From contig OZ004596.1 in NCBI GenBank assembly GCA_963924555.1, forward strand, positions 3,854,139 through 3,918,138: 64,000 nt of DNA, written 5' to 3'. Numbering within the stretch: the first letter of the stretch is position 1; every line of letters starts with the position of its first letter. Source of the DNA: Crambe crambe (taxonomy: Eukaryota; Porifera; Demospongiae; Poecilosclerida; Crambeidae). The notes below the pieces were generated by a model, which was not told the DNA's origin, made no database searches, and saw only the letters and a program-made list of their open reading frames with translations. Shown here piece after piece: positions 45,591 through 57,800 of this stretch. Made by a program: the position numbers and the translations under genes.

Positions 45591-46064
45591 TATCCAATAA
45601 CATGATATAAGACTCACACACACTGCATGGCATATTATGGCCTACATAACATAACAATATTACACTCACACAAAACAGTACTAGCTACTAGGGCTGAGGA
45701 GAGGGTCTGAGGGCTTTTAGATAACTGATCAATTTTCTGGATGCATATTAGCTAGCTATAGTTATCACTCAGTGTGGATTAATTATTATGAATCTGTCAA
45801 AATAAGGACACAACTTCTCTAGGACTCAGGATAATATGTGCACTCTAAAAATGAAAATGCAATGCTAGTAAGGTCTGTTTTACAGGGATAAAGTACACAC
45901 TCTTGTTTCACAGTGTGCTATTATTATTATTTCAAAGTTTACTATCAATGGTGGTCCCAAATTTTATGGTTGTGCTACTATCTAAATGCCATGATGGGCT
46001 TTACTTAACTGTTAGTTATAACTAGCAAAATAGTGAGTAGTACATGAAGTGATAACTACATATA

Positions 46065-47830
46065 GTGATAATGGTTTTCAGAGTGTTGATCTTATTGATC
46101 ATCCACACTCTCACTTGGTACTGCGAAGCAAGCTATCCACAAGAGGTTGGGGGAAAAGATTACGAGTCTTGTCCTATTTGGACAGTGTATAATTCCACGT
46201 CCAAGGAGTGTGTTTGTGGTGATTCACTGTTTGGTGTTGTCGATTGTGATGTCTGCAACGAGTTCATACGCATAAGCCTGAGGGTATGTTATTGTATGTC
46301 ATACTATTATAATGATGGAGGCTATAAACAGGTCATTGTGGGAAGTTGCCTGTTCACTTGCGCTAGCCATGACATGTACAACATGCATAGAAGATTCAAT
46401 GAATCTGGAAATATTACAATAGAAATATGCAAGTATTATAATCGCAGAGGAGTCATGTGTGGAGACTGTGAAAAAGGACATGCTCCACCTGCATATTACT
46501 ATGACCTCATATGTGTGGAGTGTTCACAATACAGATATAACTGGTTAAAGTACATTGCTGTGGCATATCTTCCACTCATTCTTTTCTATTTCATAACATT
46601 GACCATCAAGATAGAAGCTACTGCGGGTTCTATGATTGGATTTGTAACTGTTAATCAGCTTGCTGCAGCTCCTGGTACAGTTAGATTCTACTTTGTGCTA
46701 AGACAAAACTATGTGAAGTTGATAAAGTTAGCAACAACAGTTTGTACATTTTGGAATTTGGATTTCTTCAGGTCTCTGTGGGAACCATTTTGTTTGCATC
46801 CTTCCATGACTACACTACAGGTATTTGCACTGGATTACCTCTTGGGTGTTTTCCCCCTGATCCTCATAATAGTGACTTTCTTCTTCGTGAAACTGCATGA
46901 TCGATACAGTTTAGTAGTGCGTCTTTGGAGGCCATTTTATATGTGCTTCTCTCGCTTTTCTAAGAAATTAGACATCAAGACGTCTTTAATTCAAGTTTTG
47001 CAACATTTATCCTTTTATCTTACGTGAAAATTCTCAATGTATTATTTGACATCCTAACTCCAGGTAAAAGGTTCATGAATGCAAGTGGCATTGAGGTTGG
47101 CAAGCAATATTGGTACTACAATGGGAGTTTGGAGTATCTTGGTAAAGATCATATTCCTTATGCTATACTGGCAATTTTAATGGCATTCGTCTTCAATATA
47201 CTGCCACTATTCATCCTCTTCATGTATCCATTCAGCTGTTCCCAAAAACTACTGCACCACTGCAGATTAAATAACCAAGCCTTGCGCACCTTTTTGGATA
47301 TGTTTTATGGATGCTATCGCACCAAGCCTCGAGACTGCAGACAATTTGCAGCAGTTTATTTCATACTGAGAATAGCAAATCTGCTATTAATTTCAGTTTT
47401 TAAAAGTCTGATGTATTTTTCCTATGCTGGCTACCTATTCACACTGGTATTGGTGTTGGTGGCTATTGTTAGACCATATAGAAAGTGGTGGCACAATACA
47501 GCTGACATGGTACTGCTACTTGCAATTGCAACTTACTACCAGTTCTTCAACTCTACATATGAGGGTCTCACTCTCAGTCCCGAGATATTTCAAAGGCAAC
47601 CTAAAACACTTCTAATGGGGATTATTTTAGCAATCACTGGTGTACCTGCACTTTATGGGGTGCTTATCATTACACATCAAATACTACCAAAATCCATCAA
47701 AATAAAGCTAGGAGTGTTTGCCAATACTCTGTCCCTTCGATTACGTCTATGCAGCAATGATTCTGAAGAATCTCTTCCCTATCGCCTTCAACGAAATTCT
47801 GAACAATCACCTCTGCTGTCTCGATACTAG
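46065..47830 (+). pseudogene. Multi-pass family copy 2, one frameshift
   Basis: Full-length copy whose two reading frames (46065-47027 and 47024-47830) join near 46996. There TCAAGCTTTTGC of the intact copies has become TCAAGTTTTGC, a single-base loss. Everything else, from the signal peptide to EQSPLLSRY, is preserved. Either a very young pseudogene, an allele or an assembly error. Confidence 0.8.
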
Positions 47831-48291
47831 TGATGTGTGCTGAAAATTTTCATAGCTAGTGCTTCAGTCTATTGTGCATGTCTTAGTAGTATTGTAGCCA
47901 TCAGTTTCATAGTACTTCTATTACAATTTAGCCTTCGAGGCTAGTTTAATGCACACACTTCCCAGTCAACAGTTTATATAAAACCTGTAACGAGAAGGGA
48001 TTGGGGAACTGTTTATGAGAGTTTGGTGGCCTGACCTGTACACCAACTCACCAGGACTGTATTTAGGGGAGGGGAGCATTTGATGTACCTTACCCAACCC
48101 CACCCCTCAGTGTCACTCTTGATGATAATTGATAGCCAGAAGTATTACCTAGATTATCAGACAACACATCACAATTCTGTAGTGATCTATTTATAGATCT
48201 AGTCATCATGATGTCATAAGACTGTGACATGGAGAATAAGCCATAATTATGGTGGTCCCAAGTGTACAGCTATAGCTTATAATGATAGCTA
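47831..48291. other. Spacer between family copies
   Basis: Flank shared with the other copies (GGTGGTCCCAAGTGTA near 48250, CACACTTCCCAGTCAACAG near 47955). The latter matches antisense IRAK exon 9, so a trace of the IRAK segment is present. No gene. Confidence 0.55.
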
Positions 48292-50049
48292 GTGATGATG
48301 ATTTTCAGAGTGACTTTCCATGCTCTCACTTGGTACTGCATAGCAGTGGAAGCAAGCAATATAACCTATCCACAAGAGGTTGGGAAAAGAGATCACGAGT
48401 CTTGTCCTATTTGGACAGTGTATAATTCCATTTCCAAGGAATGTGTTTGTGGTGATAAACTGTTTGGTATTGTTGATTGTGATGTCTGTAACAAGTTCAT
48501 ACGCATAAGCCTGAAGGTATGTTACTGTATGTCATATTATTACGATGATGAAGGTTATAAACAGGTCATTGTGGGAAATTGCCTGTTCACTTGTGCTAGC
48601 CATGACATGTACAACATGTATAGAAGATTCAATAATCTGGAAACAGTACGATGGAAATATGCAAGCATTATAATCGCAGAGGAGTCATGTGTGGAGACTG
48701 TGAAAAAGGACATGCTCCACCTGCATATTACTATGACCTCATATGTGTGGAGTGTTCACAATACAGATATAACTGGTTAAAGTACATTGCTGTGGCATAT
48801 CTTCCACTCATTCTTTTCTATTTCATAACATTGACCATCAAGATAGAAGCTACTGCAGGTTCTATGATTGGATTTGTCACCATTAATCAGCTTGCTGCAG
48901 CTCCTGGTATAGTACGATTCTACTTTGTGCTAAGACAAAACTATGTGAAGTCGATAAAGTTAGTAACAACAGTTTGTACATTTTGGAATTTGGATTTCTT
49001 CAGGTCTCTGTGGGAACCATTTTGTTTGCATCCTTCCATGACTACACTATAAGTATTTGCACTGGATTACCTCTTGGGTGTTTCCCCCCTGATCCTTATA
49101 ATAGTGACTTTCTTCTTTGTGAAACTGCATGATTAATACAGTTTAGTAGTGAGTCTTTGGAGGCCATTTTATATGTGCTTCTCTCGCTTTTCTAAGAAAT
49201 TAAGTATCAAGACATCTTTAATTCAAGCCTTTGCAACATTTATCCTTTTATCTTACGTGAAAATTCTCAACGTATCATTTGACATCCTAACTCCAGGTAA
49301 ACGGTTCATGAATGCAAGTGGCATTGAGGTTGGCAAGCAATATTGGTACTACAATGGGAGTTTGGAGTATCTTGGTAAAGATCATATTCCTTATGCTATA
49401 CTGGCAATTTAATGGCATTCATCTTCAATATACTGCCACTATTCATCCTGTTCATGTATCGCATTCAGCTATTTCCAAAAACTACTCCACCACTGCAGAT
49501 TAAATAACCAAGCCTTGCGCTCCTTTTTGGATACGTTTTATGGATGCTATCGCACCAAGCCTCGAGACTGTAGACAGTTTGCAGCAGTTTATTTCATACT
49601 GAGAATAGCTAATCTGCTATTAATTCCAGTGTTTAAGGGTGTGATGTATTATGCATATGCTGGCTACCTATTCACACTGGTATTGGTGTTGGTGGCTATT
49701 GTTAGACCATATAGAAAGTGGTGGCACAATACAGCTGACATGGTACTGCTACTTGCAATTGCAACTTACTACCAGTTCATCAACTCTTCATATGAGGGTT
49801 TCAAACTCAGTCCTGAGATATTCGTAAGGCCACCTAAAGGACTCTTAGTACTATCATTAGTGTACCTGCACTTTATGGGGTGTTTATCATTACGTGTCAA
49901 ATTCTACCAAAATCCATCAAAATAAAGCTAGGAGTGTTTGCCAATACTCTGTCCCATTGATTACATCTACGCAATGATGATTCTGAAGAATCTCTTCCCT
50001 ATCACCTTCAACAAAATTCTGAACAATCACCTCTGCTGTTTCGATACTG
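48292..50049 (+). pseudogene. Multi-pass family copy 3, several lesions
   Basis: Full-length copy broken by a 1-base loss near 48633 (CAATAATCTGG for CAATGAATCTGG), TAA codons near 49050 (ACTATAAGT for ACTACAGGT) and 49135 (GATTAATAC for GATCGATAC), a 1-base loss near 49410, an extra base near 49460, a deletion after CTCTTAGTA near 49850 and a final TGA near 49959. Clearly a pseudogene. The deletion near 49850 is shared with the fragment at 55770-56198. Confidence 0.9.
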
Positions 50050-50429
50050 AATGATGTGTGCTAAAATTGCAGTTAGCTATTGTGTTTTAGTATGTAGTAA
50101 TTATGTAGCCAGTCAACAACTCAAAAATTTGTTTATGTGCCAGTGCAGGATTTGGGTTGGAACTAAATTAGGGGGGAGGTGCCAAGCTAACGTTCCTTTT
50201 TGTATGGAGTTACCTGAACACTGAGGTTACTAAATCTCAAGGGGGTTTGAGGCAAAGGTACAACAAATGGCAAATGTATATAAATGTAGCCGTCTACTGT
50301 GCATGTAGCTATGTCGACTGTACTGTATATTTTAATAGTCATCAATCTTGTAGTACTGTGCATGGTTATTTCAGCATGCATAGCTACAATGCTATAGCTT
50401 CTGAAGGGTATGTTGAGAGTTTTATTTGC

Positions 50430-51860
50430 CCCCTAGTGTCTTCTCCACGATCATTATTGGATGAAAAATTGTGTGATCATTATGGGAATTAGTTGGTACT
50501 TAATGTCCACCAATAAAGTTGCCCTTTCTTAGTGATGTGATTCGTGTGAACTCTGAAAGCATTTCAGTCGTGATTATGGAGATAATGACTGAAGTTTGAG
50601 AAAACACTGCAAGAAAAAAAAAAAAAAAAAAGGGAAACATTAATTTTCTCTAATGTGCCTTCGTTACGACTGACTCTCTGTGGTAGACTAACATTATAAC
50701 TATTATTAGTATTGCTTATGTAATCATTATTATTGTAATTATGTCATTACCGGTATTTTACTCCAGACTACTTAAGTCATTGCTTTTGTCATTTATGTCA
50801 GTTGTGGAGTTGTTGTCTATTAAGATTATTACTATAACATTTACATATCGTGCGTGCAAGAGTTATTACAGAGTTATTACACTCTCCTGAAGTGGGACGC
50901 TTTCTTGTGTTCTTCAAGATGCAGTGATCAGCTTGTGACCACATAGTCTGCCAGACATCTTCATCCCACTCACCAATGAGTGAGTCTTTCTGCTCTCCTT
51001 CAAAATCCTCCAAATAAGACAACTGCAAATGTCAGTGGAAAATTATAGCACCCCAGGGCATGAATTCAAAATTGATTAGCTAATTACCAGATCACTGATC
51101 AGTTTCAGTGGCGGATCCAGGAATTTCTAAAGGGTACAGTACTTCTTGCGCGTATGCGCATGCGCGAAAATTTGGGAACCACGCCCACTTTTGATTAACC
51201 ACACCCTTTTTATTATGGCAGATAGCCTAAATAGTAGCTACCCTACACTGCCAGCGTATATCAGTTTGAGACACTAGTGCAGACGAACAAGAAGCACAGA
51301 TTTTAGATCGAGATGAGGGTACCGGGTAAAAACATGATGGGGCGCATGCGCCGATGAATTATTGAACTCTGACCCGATCTTCTAATTTTATGCTGCGATC
51401 AGCTTAATTGCTATAGAAGTGAGCCTACTGAAGTAGCTAGAGGGGCATCCTTAGCACCTCGCTAGATACGCCACTGCATTCTTTAATAGTTTTATTGTAA
51501 AGCAAAAAATTTAAGATGTGAATTGAGATGGGTACTTCTTAAGAAGTAAAAAAAATCCCCTAAATTCGCCCCTGAGTTTCTTCTTCATTATTTTATTTAA
51601 TCTATAGCTAAAACCTGAACAAAAAAAGGAGGGGGATACCAATACCAATGTGAGATCTTGGTGGGAAACTCCAAAGGCATAGATATCAGCTGCAGAAGTG
51701 ATGGTCCCACCAATGACCTCAGGGGCCATGTAGGGGCCTGTTCCCACTATGGTAGAGGTGAGCAGTCCAGAGTGCTGCTGCTGGGAAGAAGGCAGAGCAC
51801 GGGCCAGACCAGTCTTCCTCTCCATTTCTCACTCAGCAGAATATTAGCACTATAGCTAAT
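50430..51860 (-). pseudogene. IRAK 3'-half pseudogene (exons 8-11)
   Basis: Copies of exon 11 (50575-50612), exon 10 (about 50885-51028, LEDFEGEQKDSLIGEWDEDV), exon 9 (split by a MITE at 51106-51476) and exon 8 (about 51665-51845, TSTIVGTGPYMAPEVIGG). Compared with the true exon 8, ten bases (AAAATCACCC on the plus strand) are missing, which deletes the DFG motif and shifts the frame. No exons 1-7 accompany it. Confidence 0.88.
51106..51476. mobile_element. MITE with CAGTGGCGKATC terminal repeats
   Basis: Starts CAGTGGCGGATCCAGGA and ends GATACGCCACTG, the inverted partner. 371 bp, no coding capacity. It contains GCGCATGCGCGAAAA-type words. Inserted into exon 9 of the IRAK pseudogene, so it arrived after that copy had formed or stopped mattering. 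Confidence 0.8.
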
Positions 51861-52086
51861 ATTATTATACACATAAAAACCAAACCTTTGGATAGCCAAT
51901 CAAATTCTGCAGAGCATGGTTGCATGTAATATATCCCTCAGTATCTGCAGATGTGCCTCTGTCAAATAAAAGACACATAACCTCTCTAATCCATTAAGGA
52001 CACACGCTGGGAAATGATGCAAAACAGATTGTTAGCTAAATGCTAAGCATGTCATGCTGATTGCGAGCTAGACAAGCAACAGCAAT

Positions 52087-52200
52087 GAGAGTGTCAATCT
52101 TGATAGCTATAATGATTGTTCTTGTCTTTGGATAGTAGTGGAAGCAAAAAATAACTATAAGCATTTGGGAACTATAATTCCACCACCAATGGTGATCCTT
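52087..52200 (+). pseudogene. Decayed 5' piece of the multi-pass family
   Basis: GAGAGTGTCAATCTTGATAG and GTGGAAGCAAAAAATAACTA match similarly decayed pieces at 44520-44560 and 55636-55710. No frame survives. Confidence 0.6.
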
Positions 52201-52399
52201 GTTTCACTTTGGGACCACCATAATTATTGACAATTTTAGCTAGCTAGCTATATCACTGAAAAATATCAGTGAATAAACGTTTTTGATCACACATTTGGGA
52301 CCACCATAGAGACTTAGTAAACTTTATACATCAGGCTGTAACTTCACTCTATGCAGTTTAAGTCTAGCTATATCTAGCTAGTGCATGCAGTGATAGCCA

Positions 52400-54193
52400 G
52401 TGATGATGGTCTTAAGAATGTTGATCTTGGTGACTTTCTATGCTCTCACTTGGTACTGCATAGCAGTGGAAGCAAGCAATATAACCCCACAAGAGGTTAT
52501 TGGGAAAAGAGATCAAGAGTCTTGTCCCATTTGGACGGTGCATAATTCCACTTCCAAGGAGTGTGTTTGTGGTGATCCACTGTTAGGTATTGTCGATTGT
52601 GATATCTGTAACAAGCTTATACGCATAAACTTGAAGGTATGTTACTGCATGTCATATTATGACAATGAAGGTTATGAACAGGTCATTGTGGGAAATTGCC
52701 TGTTCACTTGTACTAGCTATCGCAAAACTGACATGTACAACATGTATCAGAGATTCAATGAATCTGGAAATATTACGATGGAAATATGCAAGCATTATAA
52801 TCGCAGAGGAGTCATGTGTGGAGACTGTGAAAAAGGACATGCTCCACCTGCATATTACTATAACCTCATATGTGTGGAGTGTTCACAATACAGATATAAC
52901 TGGTTAAAGTACATTGCTGTGGCATATCTTCCACTCATTCTTTTCTATTTCATAACATTGACCATCAAGATAGAAGCTACTGCGGGTTCTATGATTGGAT
53001 TTGTCACCATTAATCAGCTTGCTGCAGCTCCTGGTGTAGTACGATTCTACTTTGTGCTAAGACGAAACAACTATATGAAGTTGATAAAGTTAGTAACAAC
53101 AGTTTGTACATTTTGGAATTTGGATTTCTTCAGGTCTCCGTGGGAACCATTTTGTTTGCATCCTTCCATGACTACACTACAGGTATTTGCACTGGATTAC
53201 CTCTTGGGTGTTTTCCCCCTGATCCTCATAATAGTGACTTTCTTCTTCGTGAAACTGCATGATCGATACAGTTTAGTAGTGCATCTTTGGAGGCCATTTT
53301 ATATGTGCTTCTCTCGGTTCTCACAGAAATTAAACATCAAGGCATCTTTGATTCAAGCCTTTGTAACATTTATCCTTTTATCTTATGTGAAAATTCTCAA
53401 CGTATCATTTGACATCCTAACTCCAGGTAAACGATTCATGAATGCAAGTGGCATTGAGGTTGGCAAGCAATATTGGTACTACAATGGGAGTTTGGAGTAT
53501 CTTGGTAAAGATCATATTCCTTATGCTATACTGGCAATTTTAATGGCATTCATCTTCAATATACTGCCACTATTCATCCTCTTCATGTATCCATTCAGCT
53601 GTTCCCAAAAACTACTCCACCACTGCAGATTAAATAACCAAGCCTTGCGCTCCTTTTTGGATACGTTTTATGGATGCTATCGCACCAAGCCTCGAGACTG
53701 CAGACAATTTGCAGCAGTTTATTTCATACTGAGAATAGCTAATCTGCTATTATTTTCAGTGTTTAAGGGTGTGATGTATTTTGCCTATACTGGCTACCTA
53801 TTCACACTGGTATTGGTGTTGGTGGCTATTGTTAGACCATATCAAAAGTGGTGGCACAATACAGCTGACATGGTACTGCTACTTGCAATTGCAACTTACT
53901 ATCAGTTCATCAACTCTTCATATGAGGGTTTTAGTCTCAGACCTGAGATATTCATAGGGCAACATGACGTACTCTTAGTGGGAGTTATTTTAGCAATCAC
54001 TGGTGTACCTGGACTTTATGGAGTGCTTATCATTACACATCAAATTCTACCGAAATCCATCAAAATAAATCTAGGAGTGTTTGCCAATACTCTGTCCCGT
54101 CGATTGCATCTGCACAATAATGAGTCTGAAGAATCACTTCCCTATCGCCTTCAACGAAATTCTGAACAATCACCTCTGCTGTCTCGATACTGA
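52400..54193 (+). CDS. Cys-rich multi-pass membrane protein, intact copy 2
   Basis: Single-exon gene of 597 residues, the closest relative of the gene at 42464. Signal peptide, Cys-rich ectodomain with ESCPIWTVHNSTSKECVCG, CDICNK and GVMCGDCEKGHAPPAYYYNL, then the same set of hydrophobic spans and the EQSPLLSRY tail with its acidic dileucine motif. Differences cluster in the N-terminal leader, in the ectodomain stretch around residues 90-115 (an insert TDMYNMY) and around residues 515-530 (IGQHDVLLVG). The central membrane part is almost unchanged, which suggests gene conversion or strong constraint. Function unknown. Confidence 0.85.
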   Translation: MMMVLRMLILVTFYALTWYCIAVEASNITPQEVIGKRDQESCPIWTVHNSTSKECVCGDPLLGIVDCDICNKLIRINLKVCYCMSYYDNEGYEQVIVGNCLFTCTSYRKTDMYNMYQRFNESGNITMEICKHYNRRGVMCGDCEKGHAPPAYYYNLICVECSQYRYNWLKYIAVAYLPLILFYFITLTIKIEATAGSMIGFVTINQLAAAPGVVRFYFVLRRNNYMKLIKLVTTVCTFWNLDFFRSPWEPFCLHPSMTTLQVFALDYLLGVFPLILIIVTFFFVKLHDRYSLVVHLWRPFYMCFSRFSQKLNIKASLIQAFVTFILLSYVKILNVSFDILTPGKRFMNASGIEVGKQYWYYNGSLEYLGKDHIPYAILAILMAFIFNILPLFILFMYPFSCSQKLLHHCRLNNQALRSFLDTFYGCYRTKPRDCRQFAAVYFILRIANLLLFSVFKGVMYFAYTGYLFTLVLVLVAIVRPYQKWWHNTADMVLLLAIATYYQFINSSYEGFSLRPEIFIGQHDVLLVGVILAITGVPGLYGVLIITHQILPKSIKINLGVFANTLSRRLHLHNNESEESLPYRLQRNSEQSPLLSRY

Positions 54194-54810
54194 ATGATGT
54201 GTGTTAAAATTGTAGTTAGCTATTGTGTTTTAGTATGTAGTAATAATGTCATAACTGTCAACTTAGCCAGTAAACAACTCGAAAAAACAACAACTGTTTA
54301 TGTGTCAGTGCAGGATTTGGGTGGGAACTAAATTAGGGGGGAGGTGTCATGCTAATGTTCTTTTTTGTATGGAGTTACCTAAACAGGTTACTAAATCTCA
54401 ATGGGGTGCGTACAACAAGGGGGGGGGCAAATGTTCCCTCCCCCCTAAATGTAGCCGCCAAGCTAATGTTCCTTTCTGTATGGAGTTACCTAAACACTGA
54501 GGTTACTAAATCTCAAGGGGTTTGAGGCAAAGGTACAACAAATGGCAAATGTATATAAATGTAGCTGTCTACTGTGCAGCTATGTCTATTGTATTGTATA
54601 TTTTAATAGCCATCAATCTTGTAGTACTGTGCATGGTTATTTCAGCATGCATACAATGAAGGGCATGTTGAGAGTTTTATTTGCCCCCTAGTGAAAAATC
54701 ATGATTATTGGATGGAAAATTGTGTGATCATTAGGGAATTAGTTGGTACTTTAATGTCCAGCAATAAAGTTGTCCCTTTGAAATCTGAATTGTGTTCAAG
54801 AAAGCCTTGA
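54194..54810. other. Spacer between multi-pass gene and IRAK
   Basis: No gene. Contains two copies of a GGAGTTACCTAAACA and TGCCAAGCTAATGTTCC flank and the words GGTTTGAGGCAAAGGTACAA, which are repeated at 50230-50285. The IRAK 3' UTR (minus strand) probably lies at its right end, with AATTAGTTGGTACTTTAATG shared with the pseudogene copies. Confidence 0.55.
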
Positions 54811-57800
54811 TTATGGAGATAATGACTGAAGTTTGAGAAAATACTGCAAGGAAAAAGGAAACATTAATTTTCTCTAATGTGCCTTTGTTAGGACTGACTT
54901 CTGCCAATTCTCCTGAAGTGGGACGTTTTCTTGTGTTCTTCAAGATGCAGTGATCAGCTTGTGACCACATAGTCTGCCAGACATCCTCATCCCACTCACC
55001 AGCGAGCAAGTCTTTCTGCTCTCCTTCAAAATCCTCTAAATAAGATAACTGAAATCGAAATTATAATACCCCAGGGCATGAATTCAAAATCGCTTAATTA
55101 CCAGATCGGTTTCTTCTTCCAACTCGTTCATTATTTTACTTAATGCACACTTCCCAGTCAGCAATTCGTATAAAACCTGAAACAAAAAGGGAGGGGGGTA
55201 AATACCAATGTGAGATCTTGGTGGGAAAGTGAGATGTGGAGTTGAGCTACACTAAATAGACTTTCTTGGCTTGTAGCTACACAAGTTGAGTTGACTCACC
55301 ACTCCAAAGGCATAGATATCAGCTGCAGAAGTAATGGTCCCACCGATAACCTCAGGGGCCATGTAGGGGCCTGTTCCCACTATGGTGGAGGTGAGCAGTC
55401 CAGAGTGCTGCTGCTGGGAAGAAGGCAGAGCACGGGCCAGACCAAAATCACCCAGTCTTCCTCTCCATTTCTCACTCAGCAGAATATTAGCACTATAATA
55501 TTATTATACACATAAAAACCAAACCTTTGGATAGCCAATCAAATTCTGGTAGCATGTAATAATTATATCCCTTATATAGTATCTGCAGATGTGCCTCTCA
55601 TGACCTCTCTTGGTCACACGCTGGGAAATAGCTGCAATGAGAGTGTCACTCTTGATAATGATTGATGTTCTTGCCTGCTAGTGGAAGCAAGAAATAACTA
55701 TAAGCTGTCTCATTGGGAATGCAGTACATGTATTGAAGATTCAATGAATCTGTGAACAAATCTTTTATTATTTTCAGTGTTTAAGGGGTGTGATGTATTT
55801 TGCCTATGCTGGCTACCTATTCACACTGGTATTGGTGTTGGTGGCTATTGTTAGACTATATCGAAAGTGGTGGCACAATACAGCTGACATGGTACTGCTA
55901 CTTGCAATTGCAACTTACTACCAGTTCGTCAACTCTTCATATGAGGGTTTCAAACTCAGTCCTGAGATATTCGTAAGGCCACCTAAAGGACTCTTAGTAC
56001 TATCATTAGTGTACCTGCACTTTATGGGGTGTTTATCATTACATGTCAAATGCTACCAAAATCCATCAAAATAAAGCTAGGAGTGTTTGCCAATACTCTG
56101 TCCCATCGATTACATCTACACAATAATGTTTCTGAAGACTCTCTTCCCTATCGCCTTCAACAAAATTCTGAACAATCACCTCTGCTGTCTCGATATTGAA
56201 TGATGTGTGCTAAAACTCTTTATAGCTCATTGTAGCTATTGCTCTGTATAATAGCCATTAGTACTAGAGATGCTCGTATAGCATTAGTTGGGCGAGCGAG
56301 CAGCCAGTGGTAATTTCAATGTACTCCTCCCTCACTTATGATTATATAGCCTCAACAATAATACATAATAATAATAAGCATCTCTCTGCTCAGCAGACTC
56401 AGAGGCTAGTCTCTCATTATTATGAGCCCTCATTTGCTGTTATTTCTTTCGTCAAGTCTCGCTCTTCTTTGCTCGTCAGGGTGTTCTGGGGCCCTCCTTC
56501 GCTTCTTTTCTGGTTCTCTGGGTTCCATAATACTCGTTTCTACTTCAAGTTCAACGAAAATGATTGCATGGAAGTTATTAGACCAACGTTGCTTAGTAGC
56601 TATTTCATGCGCATGCGCATTTTAATTGACATACGTGTACATACATATCTCAATCTTCAATTAGTGTGGGGCTTCGCTCGCTTCACTCGCTCGCCAATTA
56701 TGTTACAATTGTAGTGCAATACACATATAATCCTTCCCTCAATCACTGTTTCAGCATAATTATCTTACCTTTTGACATCTCGATGTACAATTGTCCTCTC
56801 GGCCAAAGAATGGAGGTAGTGCAGAGCTGATGCTACATCACATGCTACCTGCAGAGTAAAGCCAGCTATAACTGGTTAACAAATTAGCTATAACTAATTG
56901 TAGCTAACTATAGCTGTGTTTATACGCGCGCCCAACCTGGGTTGAGATTCAATCCGGATTCCAATCCACCTAATTGATATGGGTTGGGCTACCCGGATTG
57001 GAATCCGGGTTGGTACCGTTCACACGTGAAGCGAATCTGGGTCGAATCCGGGTTAGAACCCCCGTGTAAACGGGGCTTATGACATATCCTCATGCAGTTA
57101 AACTCTCCAGTGAGCCAGTGGAATATGCCCCAATGATTATATGTTGGTACAATTATACCTGTAATCTGACTGGAGGGGGGAGAGTATCCTGGTTAGGCAA
57201 GTGAGCCTCAAGTGAGCCATTGGTCATAAAGGGATAGATGAGGCAGAGCTGAGGACCATTACAGCTGTATGCTAGCACTGGAAGGAGACACTTGTGTGAT
57301 AGCCTGCAATGATGGAAAAAAAATGGCTGGTAGCACAGGACTAATTAAAGGTGAGCCTGTGGCTAATTTCTGCATAGAAACTCTACAATTTTCCTCTAAA
57401 ACTCGTCAAGAATGCCATAATACACACTCAAGATTTCATACTACACTATCAACCAGGTAATTGAAACTGAATGTATGGCAGCCATAAAGGGACCAAGGCT
57501 TACTCACTTGGATAAGGCTTCAATCTCAGTGGAAAATTGCTGCCGTTCCACAGAATCCAAGCTGCTGGTACTTGTTTCAGAACTGTAAGGATCACTCTTT
57601 GAGGAGGAGAGGGGGAGGGGAAGGGAAGAGAAGGGAGGGGAGGGGAGGAGAGGGGGAGGGGAAGGGAGGGGAGGGGAGGGGAAGAGAAGGGAGGGAGGGG
57701 AAGGAAATGGGGGGAGGAGGGGGAGGGTTGAGAAGCGGAAAGGGAAAGAGCTGTAAATAGAAGTGGCCTATTGGATACTCCATACGTACTATACCTTGTT

